Source: Myxococcota bacterium (lineage in GTDB: Bacteria > Myxococcota_A > UBA9160 > UBA6930). Taken from it: a DNA stretch of 64,000 bases. The translations under genes and the position numbers were made by a program. This document shows, one piece after another, positions 1-8,918 of the stretch (position 1 is the first letter of the stretch; each line of letters begins with the position of its first letter). The stretch is from the NCBI GenBank assembly GCA_028285625.1, contig JANQOX010000004.1:39128-103127 (forward strand). The letters are read 5' to 3'. The notes under the pieces were generated by a model. It worked only from the letters and a program-made list of their open reading frames with translations, ran no database searches and had not been told where the DNA came from.

Positions 1-1
1 T

Positions 2-670
2 CCGGGGCGCAACCTGCCGCGCTCGCTGTTCCTGGGCCTCGCCATCTGTACGGGGCTCTACCTCGCCCTGAACGCCGTCTACCTCTATGCCCTGCCGATC
101 GCCGAGTTGCGGGCCACCAGCAACACCGGGGAGGCCGCGGCCGCGGCACTGTTCGGCGGACTGGGTGGGTCGCTGGTGGCCGGCTTCGTGCTGGTCTCGA
201 TCCTCGGCACGCTCAACGCCACGATCCTGGTGGGACCCCGCATCGCCTACGCCATGGCGCTCGACGGACTGTTCCCGAGTGCCGCCGCCAGGGTGCACGC
301 GCGCTACGCGACACCGAGCGGGGCCATCGTGATCCAGGCGCTCGTGTCGGTCGGGCTGGTGCTGGTCCTTCAGAGCTTCCCGAGCGCGCTCGACTACACG
401 ACCTTCGCGATCCTGCTGGCCACCATGGCCGACATCTCCGCGCTGTATGCACTGCGCCGCCGCCAGCCCGATCGCCCCCGGCCGTACCGCGCCTGGGGCT
501 ATCCGGTGGTGCCGGCCCTCTATCTGGTGGCCAACGCGGCGATCGCCGGTGCACTGCTCTTCGGGCGCCCGCGCGAGGCCGCCATCAGTCTGGGCATGCT
601 CGCCCTGGGGTTGCCGTTCTACCTGCTGCTGTCGCGCACGGGCGGCTCCCGGCCGCTGGCAGATCGCTGA
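2..670 (+). CDS. APC-superfamily amino acid permease, C-terminal part (start lies outside the window)
   Basis: This is the 3' part of a polytopic inner-membrane permease that would import amino acids or related amines by cation symport or exchange. The frame is open from base 2 and encodes about 222 residues, so roughly half of a usual 450-500 residue APC protein is missing upstream. Hydrophobic helices lie at about residues 8-30, 45-80, 100-118 and 127-148, and a terminal pair at about 165-215. The short basic loop with YRAWGYPVVP just before the last helix pair is typical of the APC family. The substrate cannot be read from this part. The next gene starts about 100 bp downstream and looks functionally separate. 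Confidence 0.8.
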   Translation, partial: PGRNLPRSLFLGLAICTGLYLALNAVYLYALPIAELRATSNTGEAAAAALFGGLGGSLVAGFVLVSILGTLNATILVGPRIAYAMALDGLFPSAAARVHARYATPSGAIVIQALVSVGLVLVLQSFPSALDYTTFAILLATMADISALYALRRRQPDRPRPYRAWGYPVVPALYLVANAAIAGALLFGRPREAAISLGMLALGLPFYLLLSRTGGSRPLADR

Positions 671-777
671 TTTCTCGAATAATCTCAGTCACCTAGGGCG
701 ATGGGGCGCGAAGGCGCGTCCCTGCGGTGGGCTGCACCCTGCGGCGCGACCGCCACCGTCCCGGGGTGGATGTGCGC

Positions 778-1983
778 GTGGGCCAGTTCCGACACGACTT
801 CGACAAGCTGAACCGGCTGCCGCCCTACGTGCTCGCCGAAGTGACCGCGCTTCGCCACAGCGCGAGGCAGGCCGGCGAAGACGTGATCGACCTCGGCATG
901 GGCAACCCCGACATCCCCACGCCGCCGCACGTCGTCGAGAAGATCTGTGAGTCGGCTGCGATCGATCGGAACCACCGCTACTCCGCATCGCGCGGCGTGC
1001 CCAACCTGCGCGCGGCCGCATCGGAGTGGTACCAGCGACGCCACGGCATCGACCTCGACCCCGACGGCGAGGTCATCGCCGTGATCGGCGCGAAAGAGGG
1101 ACTCGCGCACTTCGTTCTGGTCACCATTGGCCCCGGCGACGTCGTCCTCGCGCCCGATCCCACGTACCCGATCCACCAGTACTCCGTGATCATCGCCGGC
1201 GGCGACCTTCGGCACGTGCCGCTGACGCCCGACTGCGACTTCATCGCCAACCTCGAGCAGGCGCTCGCGCGCACCTGGCCGCGGCCGAAGGCGCTGATCC
1301 TCTCGTTTCCACAGAATCCCACCACGCAGGTCGTGGACCTCGCCTTCTTCGAGCGCATCATCGCGTTCGCGAAGGAGCACGACCTGATGGTCATCCACGA
1401 CTTCGCGTATGCGGAGATCTGCTTCGACGGCTACCGACCGCCGTCGATTCTCGAGGTGCCCGGCGCGCGAGACGTGGCCATCGAGTTCCTCTCGCTGTCG
1501 AAGAGCCACTCGATGGCGGGGTGGCGTGTGGGCTTCGCGGCGGGCAACCGCGACATGGTGCACGCGCTCACGCGCATCAAGAGCTACCTCGACTACGGCA
1601 TCCCGACGCCGATCCAGGTGGGCGCGATCGTGGCGCTGCGCGGCCCTCAGGACTGCGTGGACGAGAACGTCGCCGAGTACCGTGAGCGTCGCGACGTGCT
1701 CGTGGACGGGCTCTCGGCCGATGGCCCCGGGGCATGGAAGATCGAGAAGCCGCTGGCGACCATGTTCGTCTGGGCGCCGATTCCGGAGCCCCTGCGCAGC
1801 ATGGGTTCGCTCGAGTTCAGCAAGAAGCTGCTGCGCGAGGCCAAGGTCGCGGTGGCGCCGGGCATCGGCTTCGGCGAAAACGGCGAGGGCTTCGTGCGCT
1901 TCGCCCTCGTCGAAAACAAGCAGCGCACCCGTCAGGCCGTGCGCGGCATCCGCCGCTTCCTGCGCGACGTCCAGGGGCTCTGA
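778..1983 (+). CDS. PLP-dependent class I/II aminotransferase, AlaC-like
   Basis: A fold-type I aminotransferase, most likely alanine- or glutamate-utilising, about 401 residues. The N-terminus carries the NRLPPYV and [14 protein letters not shown] motifs typical of AlaC-type transaminases. The PLP lysine is K242 in [12 protein letters not shown], the cofactor aspartate lies in VIHDFAYAE, and the carboxylate-binding arginine in FVRFALVEN. The frame is open from GTG 727, but GTG 778 matches the family's usual N-terminus ([18 protein letters not shown]) and has a purine-rich GGGGTGG about 9 nt upstream, so I prefer it. Only 5 bp separate it from hom, and thrC follows, so it probably belongs to an aspartate-family amino acid operon. 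Exact substrates are not visible. Confidence 0.88.
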   Translation: MGQFRHDFDKLNRLPPYVLAEVTALRHSARQAGEDVIDLGMGNPDIPTPPHVVEKICESAAIDRNHRYSASRGVPNLRAAASEWYQRRHGIDLDPDGEVIAVIGAKEGLAHFVLVTIGPGDVVLAPDPTYPIHQYSVIIAGGDLRHVPLTPDCDFIANLEQALARTWPRPKALILSFPQNPTTQVVDLAFFERIIAFAKEHDLMVIHDFAYAEICFDGYRPPSILEVPGARDVAIEFLSLSKSHSMAGWRVGFAAGNRDMVHALTRIKSYLDYGIPTPIQVGAIVALRGPQDCVDENVAEYRERRDVLVDGLSADGPGAWKIEKPLATMFVWAPIPEPLRSMGSLEFSKKLLREAKVAVAPGIGFGENGEGFVRFALVENKQRTRQAVRGIRRFLRDVQGL

Positions 1984-1988
1984 ACGAG

Positions 1989-3311
1989 ATGGGCGATTCG
2001 GTAGGCATCGGGATCGTGGGTCTCGGCACGATCGGCACCGGCGTGGCCAAGCTGCTGCATCGCAACGCGTCGGTGATCGAGCAGCGCCTGGGGCAGCCGC
2101 TTCGGGTGGTGCGCATCGCCGACCTCGACACCCAGACCGACCGCGGCATCGACCTCGGCGGCATCCGCTTCGACGACGACAGCGACGGCCTGATCGCGGA
2201 CCCCGAGGTCGACATCGTCGTCGAGCTGATCGGCGGCTACGGCGTGGCGCGTGATCTCACGCTGCGCGCGATCGCAAACGGCAAGCACGTCGTGACGGCC
2301 AACAAGGCGCTGCTGGCGCTTCACGGACGCGAGCTCTTCGAGGCTGCGGCGCAGGCGGGCGTCGACATCGCGTTCGAGGCCAGCGTGGGCGGTGGCATCC
2401 CGATCCTGCGCTCGATGCGCGAGGGGCTCTCGGCCAATCGGATCGAGAGCGTCCACGGCATCGTGAACGGCACCACGAACTACGTGCTCTCCGAGATGGA
2501 AGAGACCGGCGAGGCGTTCGAGGTGGTGCTCAAGCGCGCCCAGGACCTGGGATACGCCGAGGCCGACCCGAGCTTCGACGTGGACGGCATCGACGCCGCC
2601 CACAAACTGACCCTGCTCGCGGCCATGGCCTTCGGGGCCGACCTCACCTACGAAGACATCCCGACCGAGGGCATTCGCGGGCTCGTCCCCATGGACTACG
2701 AAGCGGCCAGCCAGTTCGGTCTCAAGATCAAGATGCTGGCGATCGCCAAGCTGCGCGACGAGGACGGCGTCGAGCGCATCGAGGCCCGGGTCCACCCGAC
2801 GATGATCCCCGCCGAGAGCCTGCTGGCGAAGGTCGACGGCGCCATGAACGCCGTGGCCGTCCACGGCGACGCGGTAGGTCCCACGCTCTTCTACGGCGCA
2901 GGCGCGGGCGAACTGCCCACGGCGAGCGCCGTGGTGGCCGACCTGATGGAGGTGGCGCGCGAGATCCGCCGCGGAAGCGCAGGCCGCGTGGCACCGCTGT
3001 CCTACGTGCCCGAGGCGCTGGTCAAGAAGCCGCTGGTGCCCCTCGGCGAGCTCGAGGCGCGCTGCTACCTGGTGCTCACGGTGCTCGACCGCCCGGGTGT
3101 GCTGGGCCGCATCGCCAGCGCCTTCGGAGACCACGAGATCTCGATCGAGTCGGTGCTGCAGAAGGCGAGGGGACGCGAGACCGCGGTCCCCATCGTGCTG
3201 CTCACGCATCCGGCGCGCGAGGCGGCGGTGCGCAAGGCGCTCGCGGTGGTGGATGCGATGCCCGAGGTCACGGCGCCGTCGCGCATGCTGCGGATCGAAG
3301 AAGACCTATAG
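1989..3311 (+). CDS. hom: Homoserine dehydrogenase
   Basis: Reduces aspartate-4-semialdehyde to homoserine with NAD(P)H, the branch step towards threonine and methionine. The 440-residue protein begins with a Rossmann motif (GIVGLGTIGTGVAKLL). The catalytic domain contains NGTTNYVL and the conserved GYAEADPSFDVDGIDAAHK segment. A C-terminal ACT domain (about residues 358-430, starting near RCYLVLTVLDRPGVLG) is present, as in the long, threonine-regulated form. ATG 1989 lies 5 bp after the aminotransferase stop, and thrC follows 27 bp downstream, giving an aminotransferase-hom-thrC unit. No homoserine kinase gene is in the window; it must lie elsewhere if threonine is made by the usual route. 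Confidence 0.96.
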   Translation: MGDSVGIGIVGLGTIGTGVAKLLHRNASVIEQRLGQPLRVVRIADLDTQTDRGIDLGGIRFDDDSDGLIADPEVDIVVELIGGYGVARDLTLRAIANGKHVVTANKALLALHGRELFEAAAQAGVDIAFEASVGGGIPILRSMREGLSANRIESVHGIVNGTTNYVLSEMEETGEAFEVVLKRAQDLGYAEADPSFDVDGIDAAHKLTLLAAMAFGADLTYEDIPTEGIRGLVPMDYEAASQFGLKIKMLAIAKLRDEDGVERIEARVHPTMIPAESLLAKVDGAMNAVAVHGDAVGPTLFYGAGAGELPTASAVVADLMEVAREIRRGSAGRVAPLSYVPEALVKKPLVPLGELEARCYLVLTVLDRPGVLGRIASAFGDHEISIESVLQKARGRETAVPIVLLTHPAREAAVRKALAVVDAMPEVTAPSRMLRIEEDL

Positions 3312-3338
3312 GCTCGGATCCGACCCGGGGAGGGATGG

Positions 3339-4688
3339 ATGGCTTCCAAGCCCCAGTACAAGGCGTGGTTCGAGAGCGTTGCCCATCCCGGCGAGCGCTA
3401 CGAGCTCGACGAGATCGTCTACACCGACCGCGACGGTGGGCTCCTCCAGGTCGTCCACGACATGGACGAGCTACGCAAGACGCCGGCCGACGACTGGAAG
3501 GCGCTGTTCGAGGCGCGCGACCACACCAGCGAGTGGCCCTATGGCTCGGGCGTCTGGGGCAAGAAGGAGTGGGTGCTCCCCTGCGTCCAGCCCGACAACG
3601 TGGTGTCGATGTTCGAGGGCCACTCGAACCTCTTCTGGGCGGAGCGCTACGGCAAGCAGTTGGGCCTCGAGGCCCTCTGGATCAAGCTCTGCGGCAACAC
3701 GCACACCGGGTCGTTCAAGGACCTCGGCATGACCGCGCTGGTCTCCATGGTCAAGGAGATGCGCATGCGCGGAAAGCCGGTTCGCGCCGTGGCCTGCGCC
3801 TCGACCGGCGACACGTCGGCGGCGCTCTCGGCCTACGCCGCGTCCGCCGGCATCCCTGCCATCGTGTTCCTGCCCCGGGGCAAGATCAGCCTCGCCCAGC
3901 TCATCCAGCCGGTGGCCAACGGCGCGATCGTCTTCGCGCTCGATACCGACTTCGACGGCTGCATGGAGATCGTGAAGAGGGTCGCCGAGAAGGACGGGAT
4001 CTACCTCGCCAACTCGATGAACAGCCTGCGCATCGAGGGACAGAAGACGGTCGGCATCGAGATCGTGCAGCAGTCCGAGTGGCGGGTGCCCGACTGGATC
4101 GTGATCCCCGGCGGCAACCTCGGCAACGTCTCGGCGCTGGCCAAGGGTCTCGACATGCTGGTCGACCTGGGGCTGGTCACGAAGCGGCCGCGCATCGTGT
4201 GTGCGCAGGCGGCCAACGCGAACCCGCTGTATCGCGCCTACCAGCGTGGCTTCGAGACGTTCGAGCCGATCGCGGCCCAGCCGACGCTGGCCTCCGCCAT
4301 CCAGATCGGAAATCCGGTCTCCTACGAGAAGGCCGTGGACGCGATCCAACGCTACGACGGCGTGGTGGAGGAGGCCACCGAGGCGGAGTTGGCCGAGGCC
4401 GCAGCCGAGGCCGACCGCACCGGCCTGTTCAACTGTCCGCACACCGGCGTGGCGCTCGCAGCGACCAAGAAGCTGGTGGCCCGTGGCGAGATCGGACCGC
4501 AGGACCACGTGGTCGTGATCTCCACCGCCCACGGGCTCAAGTTCGTCGACTTCAAGGTGAAGTACCACGAGATGCGACTGGAAGGGCTGATCCCCGAGCA
4601 CCCCAACCCTGCGATCGAGCTGCCCGCCGACTACGACACCGTTCGCACCCGCATGCTCCGGGAGATCGAGCTGCGGTTCCGGGAGTAG
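3339..4688 (+). CDS. thrC: Threonine synthase
   Basis: PLP enzyme converting O-phosphohomoserine to threonine and phosphate. The 449-residue protein has the fold-type II PLP lysine K127 in [10 protein letters not shown] and the phosphate-binding and cofactor loops [17 protein letters not shown] and [15 protein letters not shown] 3339 is preceded by GGGGAGGG at 3328-3334. An overlapping out-of-frame ATG at 3335 is not the start. The gene is third in the operon and is followed after 5 bp by ribE. The length fits the longer threonine synthase subgroup. Confidence 0.95.
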   Translation: MASKPQYKAWFESVAHPGERYELDEIVYTDRDGGLLQVVHDMDELRKTPADDWKALFEARDHTSEWPYGSGVWGKKEWVLPCVQPDNVVSMFEGHSNLFWAERYGKQLGLEALWIKLCGNTHTGSFKDLGMTALVSMVKEMRMRGKPVRAVACASTGDTSAALSAYAASAGIPAIVFLPRGKISLAQLIQPVANGAIVFALDTDFDGCMEIVKRVAEKDGIYLANSMNSLRIEGQKTVGIEIVQQSEWRVPDWIVIPGGNLGNVSALAKGLDMLVDLGLVTKRPRIVCAQAANANPLYRAYQRGFETFEPIAAQPTLASAIQIGNPVSYEKAVDAIQRYDGVVEEATEAELAEAAAEADRTGLFNCPHTGVALAATKKLVARGEIGPQDHVVVISTAHGLKFVDFKVKYHEMRLEGLIPEHPNPAIELPADYDTVRTRMLREIELRFRE

Positions 4689-4693
4689 ACGCC

Positions 4694-5302
4694 GTGTTCA
4701 CCGGAATCATCGAGGCCGTGGGAGAAGTCGTGAGCGTGTCGCCGGCCGGCGAGGCGATCCGCATTGCCGTGGCCGAGCCGCGTCTGGCCACAGAGGTCGC
4801 GCTGGGAGACAGCGTGGCGGTGAACGGCGCGTGCCTCACGATCGCAGAGCGGCACCCCGAAGAGCTGCGCTTCGACGCGATCCGCGAGACCCTCGACAAG
4901 ACCAGCCTCGGCGGCCTCGGCCCCGGATCGAAGGTCAACCTGGAGCGCGCCATGCGCGCCGATGCGCGGCTCGATGGCCACATCGTGCAGGGCCACGTGG
5001 ATGGCGTGGGTCGGGTGCGCGCCCTCACGCGCAAGGGCAACGACGTCGAGCTGCACATCGAGACCGACGCGGCCTTCGCCGACCTGCTGGTGCCCAAGGG
5101 CTCCGTGGCCATCGATGGGGTCTCGCTCACGGTGGTGGGCGTGTTGGCCGATGGGTTCGGCGTGGCCCTCATCCCGCATACGCTCGAAGTCACGACGCTC
5201 TCGGCGCTCGAGCCGGGCGCCCGCGTGAACCTCGAGGCCGACGTCCTGGGCAAGTACGTCAAGAAGTACCTGGAGCGCCTGAGCCTCGGGAGCGCCGCCT
5301 GA
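4694..5302 (+). CDS. ribE: Riboflavin synthase, alpha subunit
   Basis: Dismutates two 6,7-dimethyl-8-ribityllumazines to riboflavin and the pyrimidinedione. The protein has 202 residues with two lumazine-binding beta-barrel repeats (about 1-97 and 98-195). The diagnostic N-terminus MFTGIIEAVGEV is present, with the paired motifs NGACLTI in repeat 1 and IDGVSLTVV in repeat 2, plus GHIVQGHVDG at the domain junction. It starts with GTG 4694, 5 bp after thrC. The TGA at 5300-5302 overlaps the apparent start of the next gene. Other riboflavin genes are absent here, so the link to threonine genes is positional only. Confidence 0.96.
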   Translation: MFTGIIEAVGEVVSVSPAGEAIRIAVAEPRLATEVALGDSVAVNGACLTIAERHPEELRFDAIRETLDKTSLGGLGPGSKVNLERAMRADARLDGHIVQGHVDGVGRVRALTRKGNDVELHIETDAAFADLLVPKGSVAIDGVSLTVVGVLADGFGVALIPHTLEVTTLSALEPGARVNLEADVLGKYVKKYLERLSLGSAA

Positions 5303-8241
5303 GCCCCTCGATCCTGCGCCGGGCCCTTCGTGCCCCCGCTGCCGATCGCCGCGCCTTCCTGCGAGCGCTCCTGGCCTTGGCGCTCGCCTGGCTCGTGCTC
5401 GCGTCGCAAACGGCTTTCGCCGAGCCCCGCGACCGCTGGGAAGAGACGCTCGATCGCGTGGTTCCCGCGGTGGTGGCGTTGCGCGTCTCGGCGACGCGCC
5501 CGTTCGATACCGAGCCGTCTTCGGTCACCGTGGCGACGGGCTTCGTGGTGGATGCCGAGCGCGGGCTGATCCTCACCAACCGTCACGTCGTGCAGCCGGG
5601 GCCGGTGGTCGCCGAGGCGATCTTCCTGAATCACGAACGGGTCCCGGTGCATCCGGTCTACCGCGACCCGGTGCACGACTTCGGCGTCTTCCGCTTCGAC
5701 CCGGCCGACGTGCGCTTCATGGCGCTGGTGGCGCTTCCGCTCGCGCCCGACGCCGCTCGCGTCGGCGCAGAGGTCCGCCTGGTGGGCAACGACGCCGGCG
5801 AGAAGCTCTCGATCCTCGACGGCACGCTGGCGCGACTCGATCGCGAGGCGCCACGCTACGGACGGGGTCGCTACAACGACTTCAATACGTTCTACCTGCA
5901 GGCGGCCTCGAGCAGCTCGGGCGGCTCGTCGGGTTCGCCGGTGGTCGATCGGCAGGGGAGGGTGGTGGCCCTCAACGCCGGCGGGAGCCGGCAGGCGGCA
6001 TCGTCGTTCTTCCTGCCCCTCGACCCGGTGGTGCGCGCGCTCGCGCACATCCGCGCTGGCGAGACGGTGCCGCGCGGCACGCTGCAGGCGGTGTTCCGCC
6101 ACCAGTCCTACGACGAACTCCGCCGGCTGGGTCTGCGGGAGGAGACCGAGGCGCGCATCCGCGCCGAACGCCCCGACGCCACCGGCCTGCTGGTGGTGCA
6201 GGAGACCGTGCCCGGTGGGCCCGCCCATGGCCGGCTCGAGCCGGGTGACGTGGTGCTCGATCTGGGGGGCCGTCCGCTGCTCGGTTTCGAGACGCTGGCA
6301 CGCGCCCTCGATGGAACGGTCGGGGGCGAGGTGACCCTGTCGATCGAGCGCGGTGGTGCCCCCAAGGAGCTGACGCTGCCGGTGGACGATCTGCACGCGA
6401 TCACGCCGAGCGACTATCTCGAGATGGGCGGAGCCGTGATCCACGCGCTCTCCTACCAGGTGGCGCGTTCGTTCGCCGTCCCGGTGGGGGGGCTCTACGT
6501 GGCTTCGCGGGGCTACGTGTTCGGTCGCGCCGGTCTGCCGCCGCGCAGTCTGATCACCCACGTGGACGGCGAGCCGGTGTCCGATCTCGATGCGTTCGAG
6601 AAAGCGGTCACGGCGCGTCCCGACGGGGCGCGCATGCGCTTGCGCTACCTGCCGCTGCTGGCCCCCAAGAGCCCGGGGGTGGTGGTGGCCCGTGTCGATC
6701 GGCGCTGGTATCCGATGCAGCGCTGCACGCGCGACGACGCCACCGGCCTCTGGCCCTGTCGGCCTTCGGAGCCGCCGCCGCCGGCGCCCGCGCCTGCTCC
6801 GTCCACGGCACGGCTCTCGGCCGAGGGGCCCCGCGCCCTGCGCGAGCTGGCGCGCTCGTTGGCGCTGGTGGACTTCGACGTCCCCTTCCTGGTGGACGGC
6901 GTGCAGGGTGCGACCTTCAGCGGCGCCGGGCTGGTGGTGGATGCGGACCGCGGACTGGTGGTGGTCGATCGCGACACGGTGCCGGTGACGGTCGGCGACG
7001 TCGCGCTGATCTTCGGCGGCGCCATCGAGGTGCCGGGCCGCGTGGTCGCCTTGCACCCGGACCACAACCTGGCCCTGGTGGGCTACGACCCGGCCCTGCT
7101 GGGGGATACGCCCGTGCGCTCGGCCGTGCTCGACCCGCGTGAGCTCGTGCCGGGGGACGACCTGTGGCTGGTGGCGATGACCGACCGGCAGCAGCTCGTC
7201 TCGCGCCGTACCGAGGTCGCGCGCGTCGACGCGCCGCGGATCCCGATCCCCCGTGCACCACGCTTTCGCGAGACCAACGCCGAGCTGGTGGAGGTGACCG
7301 AGACGGCCAAGAGCGTGGGCGGCGCCCTCACCGACGACAGGGGCCGCGTGGTGGCCTTCTGGGCCTCCTTCTCGCGCGATCAGGGTGGCAAGCCGGGCGC
7401 ATTCTTCGCGGGCCTGCCCATCGGCATCGTCGCCGAGTGGGTGGCCTCGGTGATTCGCGAGGAAACGGTGCGTTCCATCGGTGCCGAGCTCGAGCTGCTG
7501 ACCCTCGCGGATGCTCGCGCACGCGGCCTGCCCGAGGACGAGGCGCAGCGCCTGGAGGACCACGACCCGGACAGGCGGCGGGTGCTGGCGGTGCGCCGCA
7601 TCTCGGCCGACGCGCCGGCGGCCGGCATCCTCCAGGTGGGCGATCTGCTCCTCGACGTGGCGGGCGAGCCCGTCACCCGCTTCCGCGAGGTCGAACGCGC
7701 CGTCCACCGCGCCGGAGACGACCCGCTGCCGGTGCGCGTGCTGCGCGAGGCGCAGCCGATCGCGCTCTCGGTTCCGCTCCATGCTGCGGGCAACGGCGGG
7801 CTCGACCGCGTGGTCGCCTGGGCGGGGGCCCTGCTCCAGAAGCCGCCGCCCGAAGTCGCGAGTCAGCGCGGCATCGCGCGTGAAGGCGTCTACATCGCCG
7901 GCCGCTGGTCGGGGTCGCCCGCCGACCGCGCGCGCCTGCGTGCGGCGCGGCGCATCGTGGCCGTCGACGGGGCGCCGGTCGCCGACCTCGACGCCTTCCT
8001 GGCGGCGGTGGGGGGGCGCCCCAATCGCAGCTCGCTGCGCCTGCGAACCGTGGATCTCGAGGGCCGCCCCGGGGTGCAGACGTTGGAACTCGACCTGCAC
8101 TACTGGCCCACCTACGAGCTGCGGCGCCGGGACGGGGAGTGGACCCGTCGCGCGGTCGGGGGCGTGCCGGAGACGGCCACGCAGCAGGGCGTCGTGGAAA
8201 TGGAGCCGAAGCCCGCCTCCCTGCCCGCTGCGCCGAACTAG
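5299..8241 (+). CDS. Tandem HtrA/Deg-like protease with a degenerate second protease domain and four PDZ modules
   Basis: An exported protease of about 980 residues built as two HtrA units in tandem. Numbering from CTG 5299: basic N-terminus and membrane anchor or signal (about 18-41). Protease 1 has H96 in TNRHVV, D127 in VHDFGV and S211 in GGSSGSP, so its triad is complete. Two PDZ-like modules follow (about 275-370 and 385-450). Protease 2 (about 520-700) has lost all three residues: the aligned positions read VDRDTV (His to Asp), DHNLAL (Asp to Asn) and KSVGGAL (Ser to Val). Two more PDZ-like modules end the protein. Yeast Nma111 and plant Deg7 share this order. No ATG, GTG or TTG occurs between the upstream gene and residue 25, so the start is uncertain: CTG 5299 overlaps the ribE stop (CTGA), while TTG 5371 would shorten the signal. 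Confidence 0.85.
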   Translation: MSPSILRRALRAPAADRRAFLRALLALALAWLVLASQTAFAEPRDRWEETLDRVVPAVVALRVSATRPFDTEPSSVTVATGFVVDAERGLILTNRHVVQPGPVVAEAIFLNHERVPVHPVYRDPVHDFGVFRFDPADVRFMALVALPLAPDAARVGAEVRLVGNDAGEKLSILDGTLARLDREAPRYGRGRYNDFNTFYLQAASSSSGGSSGSPVVDRQGRVVALNAGGSRQAASSFFLPLDPVVRALAHIRAGETVPRGTLQAVFRHQSYDELRRLGLREETEARIRAERPDATGLLVVQETVPGGPAHGRLEPGDVVLDLGGRPLLGFETLARALDGTVGGEVTLSIERGGAPKELTLPVDDLHAITPSDYLEMGGAVIHALSYQVARSFAVPVGGLYVASRGYVFGRAGLPPRSLITHVDGEPVSDLDAFEKAVTARPDGARMRLRYLPLLAPKSPGVVVARVDRRWYPMQRCTRDDATGLWPCRPSEPPPPAPAPAPSTARLSAEGPRALRELARSLALVDFDVPFLVDGVQGATFSGAGLVVDADRGLVVVDRDTVPVTVGDVALIFGGAIEVPGRVVALHPDHNLALVGYDPALLGDTPVRSAVLDPRELVPGDDLWLVAMTDRQQLVSRRTEVARVDAPRIPIPRAPRFRETNAELVEVTETAKSVGGALTDDRGRVVAFWASFSRDQGGKPGAFFAGLPIGIVAEWVASVIREETVRSIGAELELLTLADARARGLPEDEAQRLEDHDPDRRRVLAVRRISADAPAAGILQVGDLLLDVAGEPVTRFREVERAVHRAGDDPLPVRVLREAQPIALSVPLHAAGNGGLDRVVAWAGALLQKPPPEVASQRGIAREGVYIAGRWSGSPADRARLRAARRIVAVDGAPVADLDAFLAAVGGRPNRSSLRLRTVDLEGRPGVQTLELDLHYWPTYELRRRDGEWTRRAVGGVPETATQQGVVEMEPKPASLPAAPN

Positions 8242-8287
8242 GCGCTGGTGGGGAGGGGCAGGGCCTTGCAAGCGCGCCGTCGTGTTA

Positions 8288-8304
8288 TAGACTGACCAGT
8301 CAGT
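8288..8304 (+). promoter_or_regulatory. TetR-type operator overlapping a -10 element
   Basis: A perfect inverted repeat, ACTGAC-CA-GTCAGT, occupies 8291-8304, just before the ATG of the TetR gene at 8307. A TANNNT-type -10 (TAGACT, 8288-8293) overlaps its left half. Binding of the regulator here would block the promoter, consistent with autorepression of the whole downstream operon. No Shine-Dalgarno fits between the palindrome and the ATG, so the transcript is probably very short-leadered. Confidence 0.75.
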
Positions 8305-8306
8305 TC

Positions 8307-8918
8307 ATGCCGTCGCGACCCCCGACCCCCGCCGCATCGCCTCGCCGCCGCGAGCCGCCGGAGGTGCGCCGAGCCCAGATCCTGGACGGGGCGCTCCAGG
8401 TGTTCGGCACGCGCGGCTACCACGCGGCCACCATGGACGAGCTGGTGGTGGCCTGTGGCCTGTCCAAGGGCAGCCTCTACTGGCACTTCGACAGCAAGGA
8501 GGACGTGTTCCTCGCGCTGTTCGACGCCTTCGTCGAGGAGTCCTTCGAGGCCTTCGACGAGGCGGCCGAGCACCAGTCGGCGGTCGAGGCCCTGCGCAGC
8601 GGGTTTCACGACCTGCTCGAACGCCTCACGCAGCACGGACCGATGATGCCGGCGTGGCTCGAGTTCCTCGCCCACCCCGAAGCGCGTCGCCGTTTCGCCG
8701 CGGTGTACGACCAGACGCGCGCCGTGCTGGCAGACCTGCTGCACCGCGCCGCCGAGGAGGGCGACGTCCGAAAGGACCTGTCGGCCCTCGGCATGGCGAC
8801 GGCGCTGGTCGCCGCGGCCGAGGGGCTCGTGCTGCAGGCCGTCGTCGACCCCGACTTCGATGCCCGTGAGCACCTGCCGGTCGTCTGGGACGGTCTGCTC
8901 GGAGGATTTGGAACGTGA
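8307..8918 (+). CDS. TetR/AcrR-family transcriptional regulator
   Basis: A 203-residue repressor. An N-terminal tail is followed by a classic TetR helix-turn-helix (about residues 22-68): RRAQILDGALQVFGTRGYHAATMDELVVACGLSKGSLYWHFDSKEDVF in pieces, with recognition-helix signature GLSKGSLYWHF. The C-terminal ligand-binding and dimer domain is divergent, so the inducer cannot be inferred. It sits directly behind a 14-bp palindromic operator. Its stop overlaps the GTG of the next gene (GTGA), so it leads the 8307-14406 operon for a LolA-like protein, permeases, an ATPase and an outer-membrane protein, and probably represses it in response to a membrane-active or lipid-like signal (inference). 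Confidence 0.93.
   Translation: MPSRPPTPAASPRRREPPEVRRAQILDGALQVFGTRGYHAATMDELVVACGLSKGSLYWHFDSKEDVFLALFDAFVEESFEAFDEAAEHQSAVEALRSGFHDLLERLTQHGPMMPAWLEFLAHPEARRRFAAVYDQTRAVLADLLHRAAEEGDVRKDLSALGMATALVAAAEGLVLQAVVDPDFDAREHLPVVWDGLLGGFGT

Noticed and set aside
4552..8271. Very long minus-strand open frame
   Set aside because: It is the antisense of ribE and the HtrA-like gene. In this GC-rich DNA stop codons are rare on all frames; its protein has no domain and biased Arg/His/Gln composition. The same applies to 60742-63738 (antisense of clpX/lon), 37555-40389 and 49137-51215.
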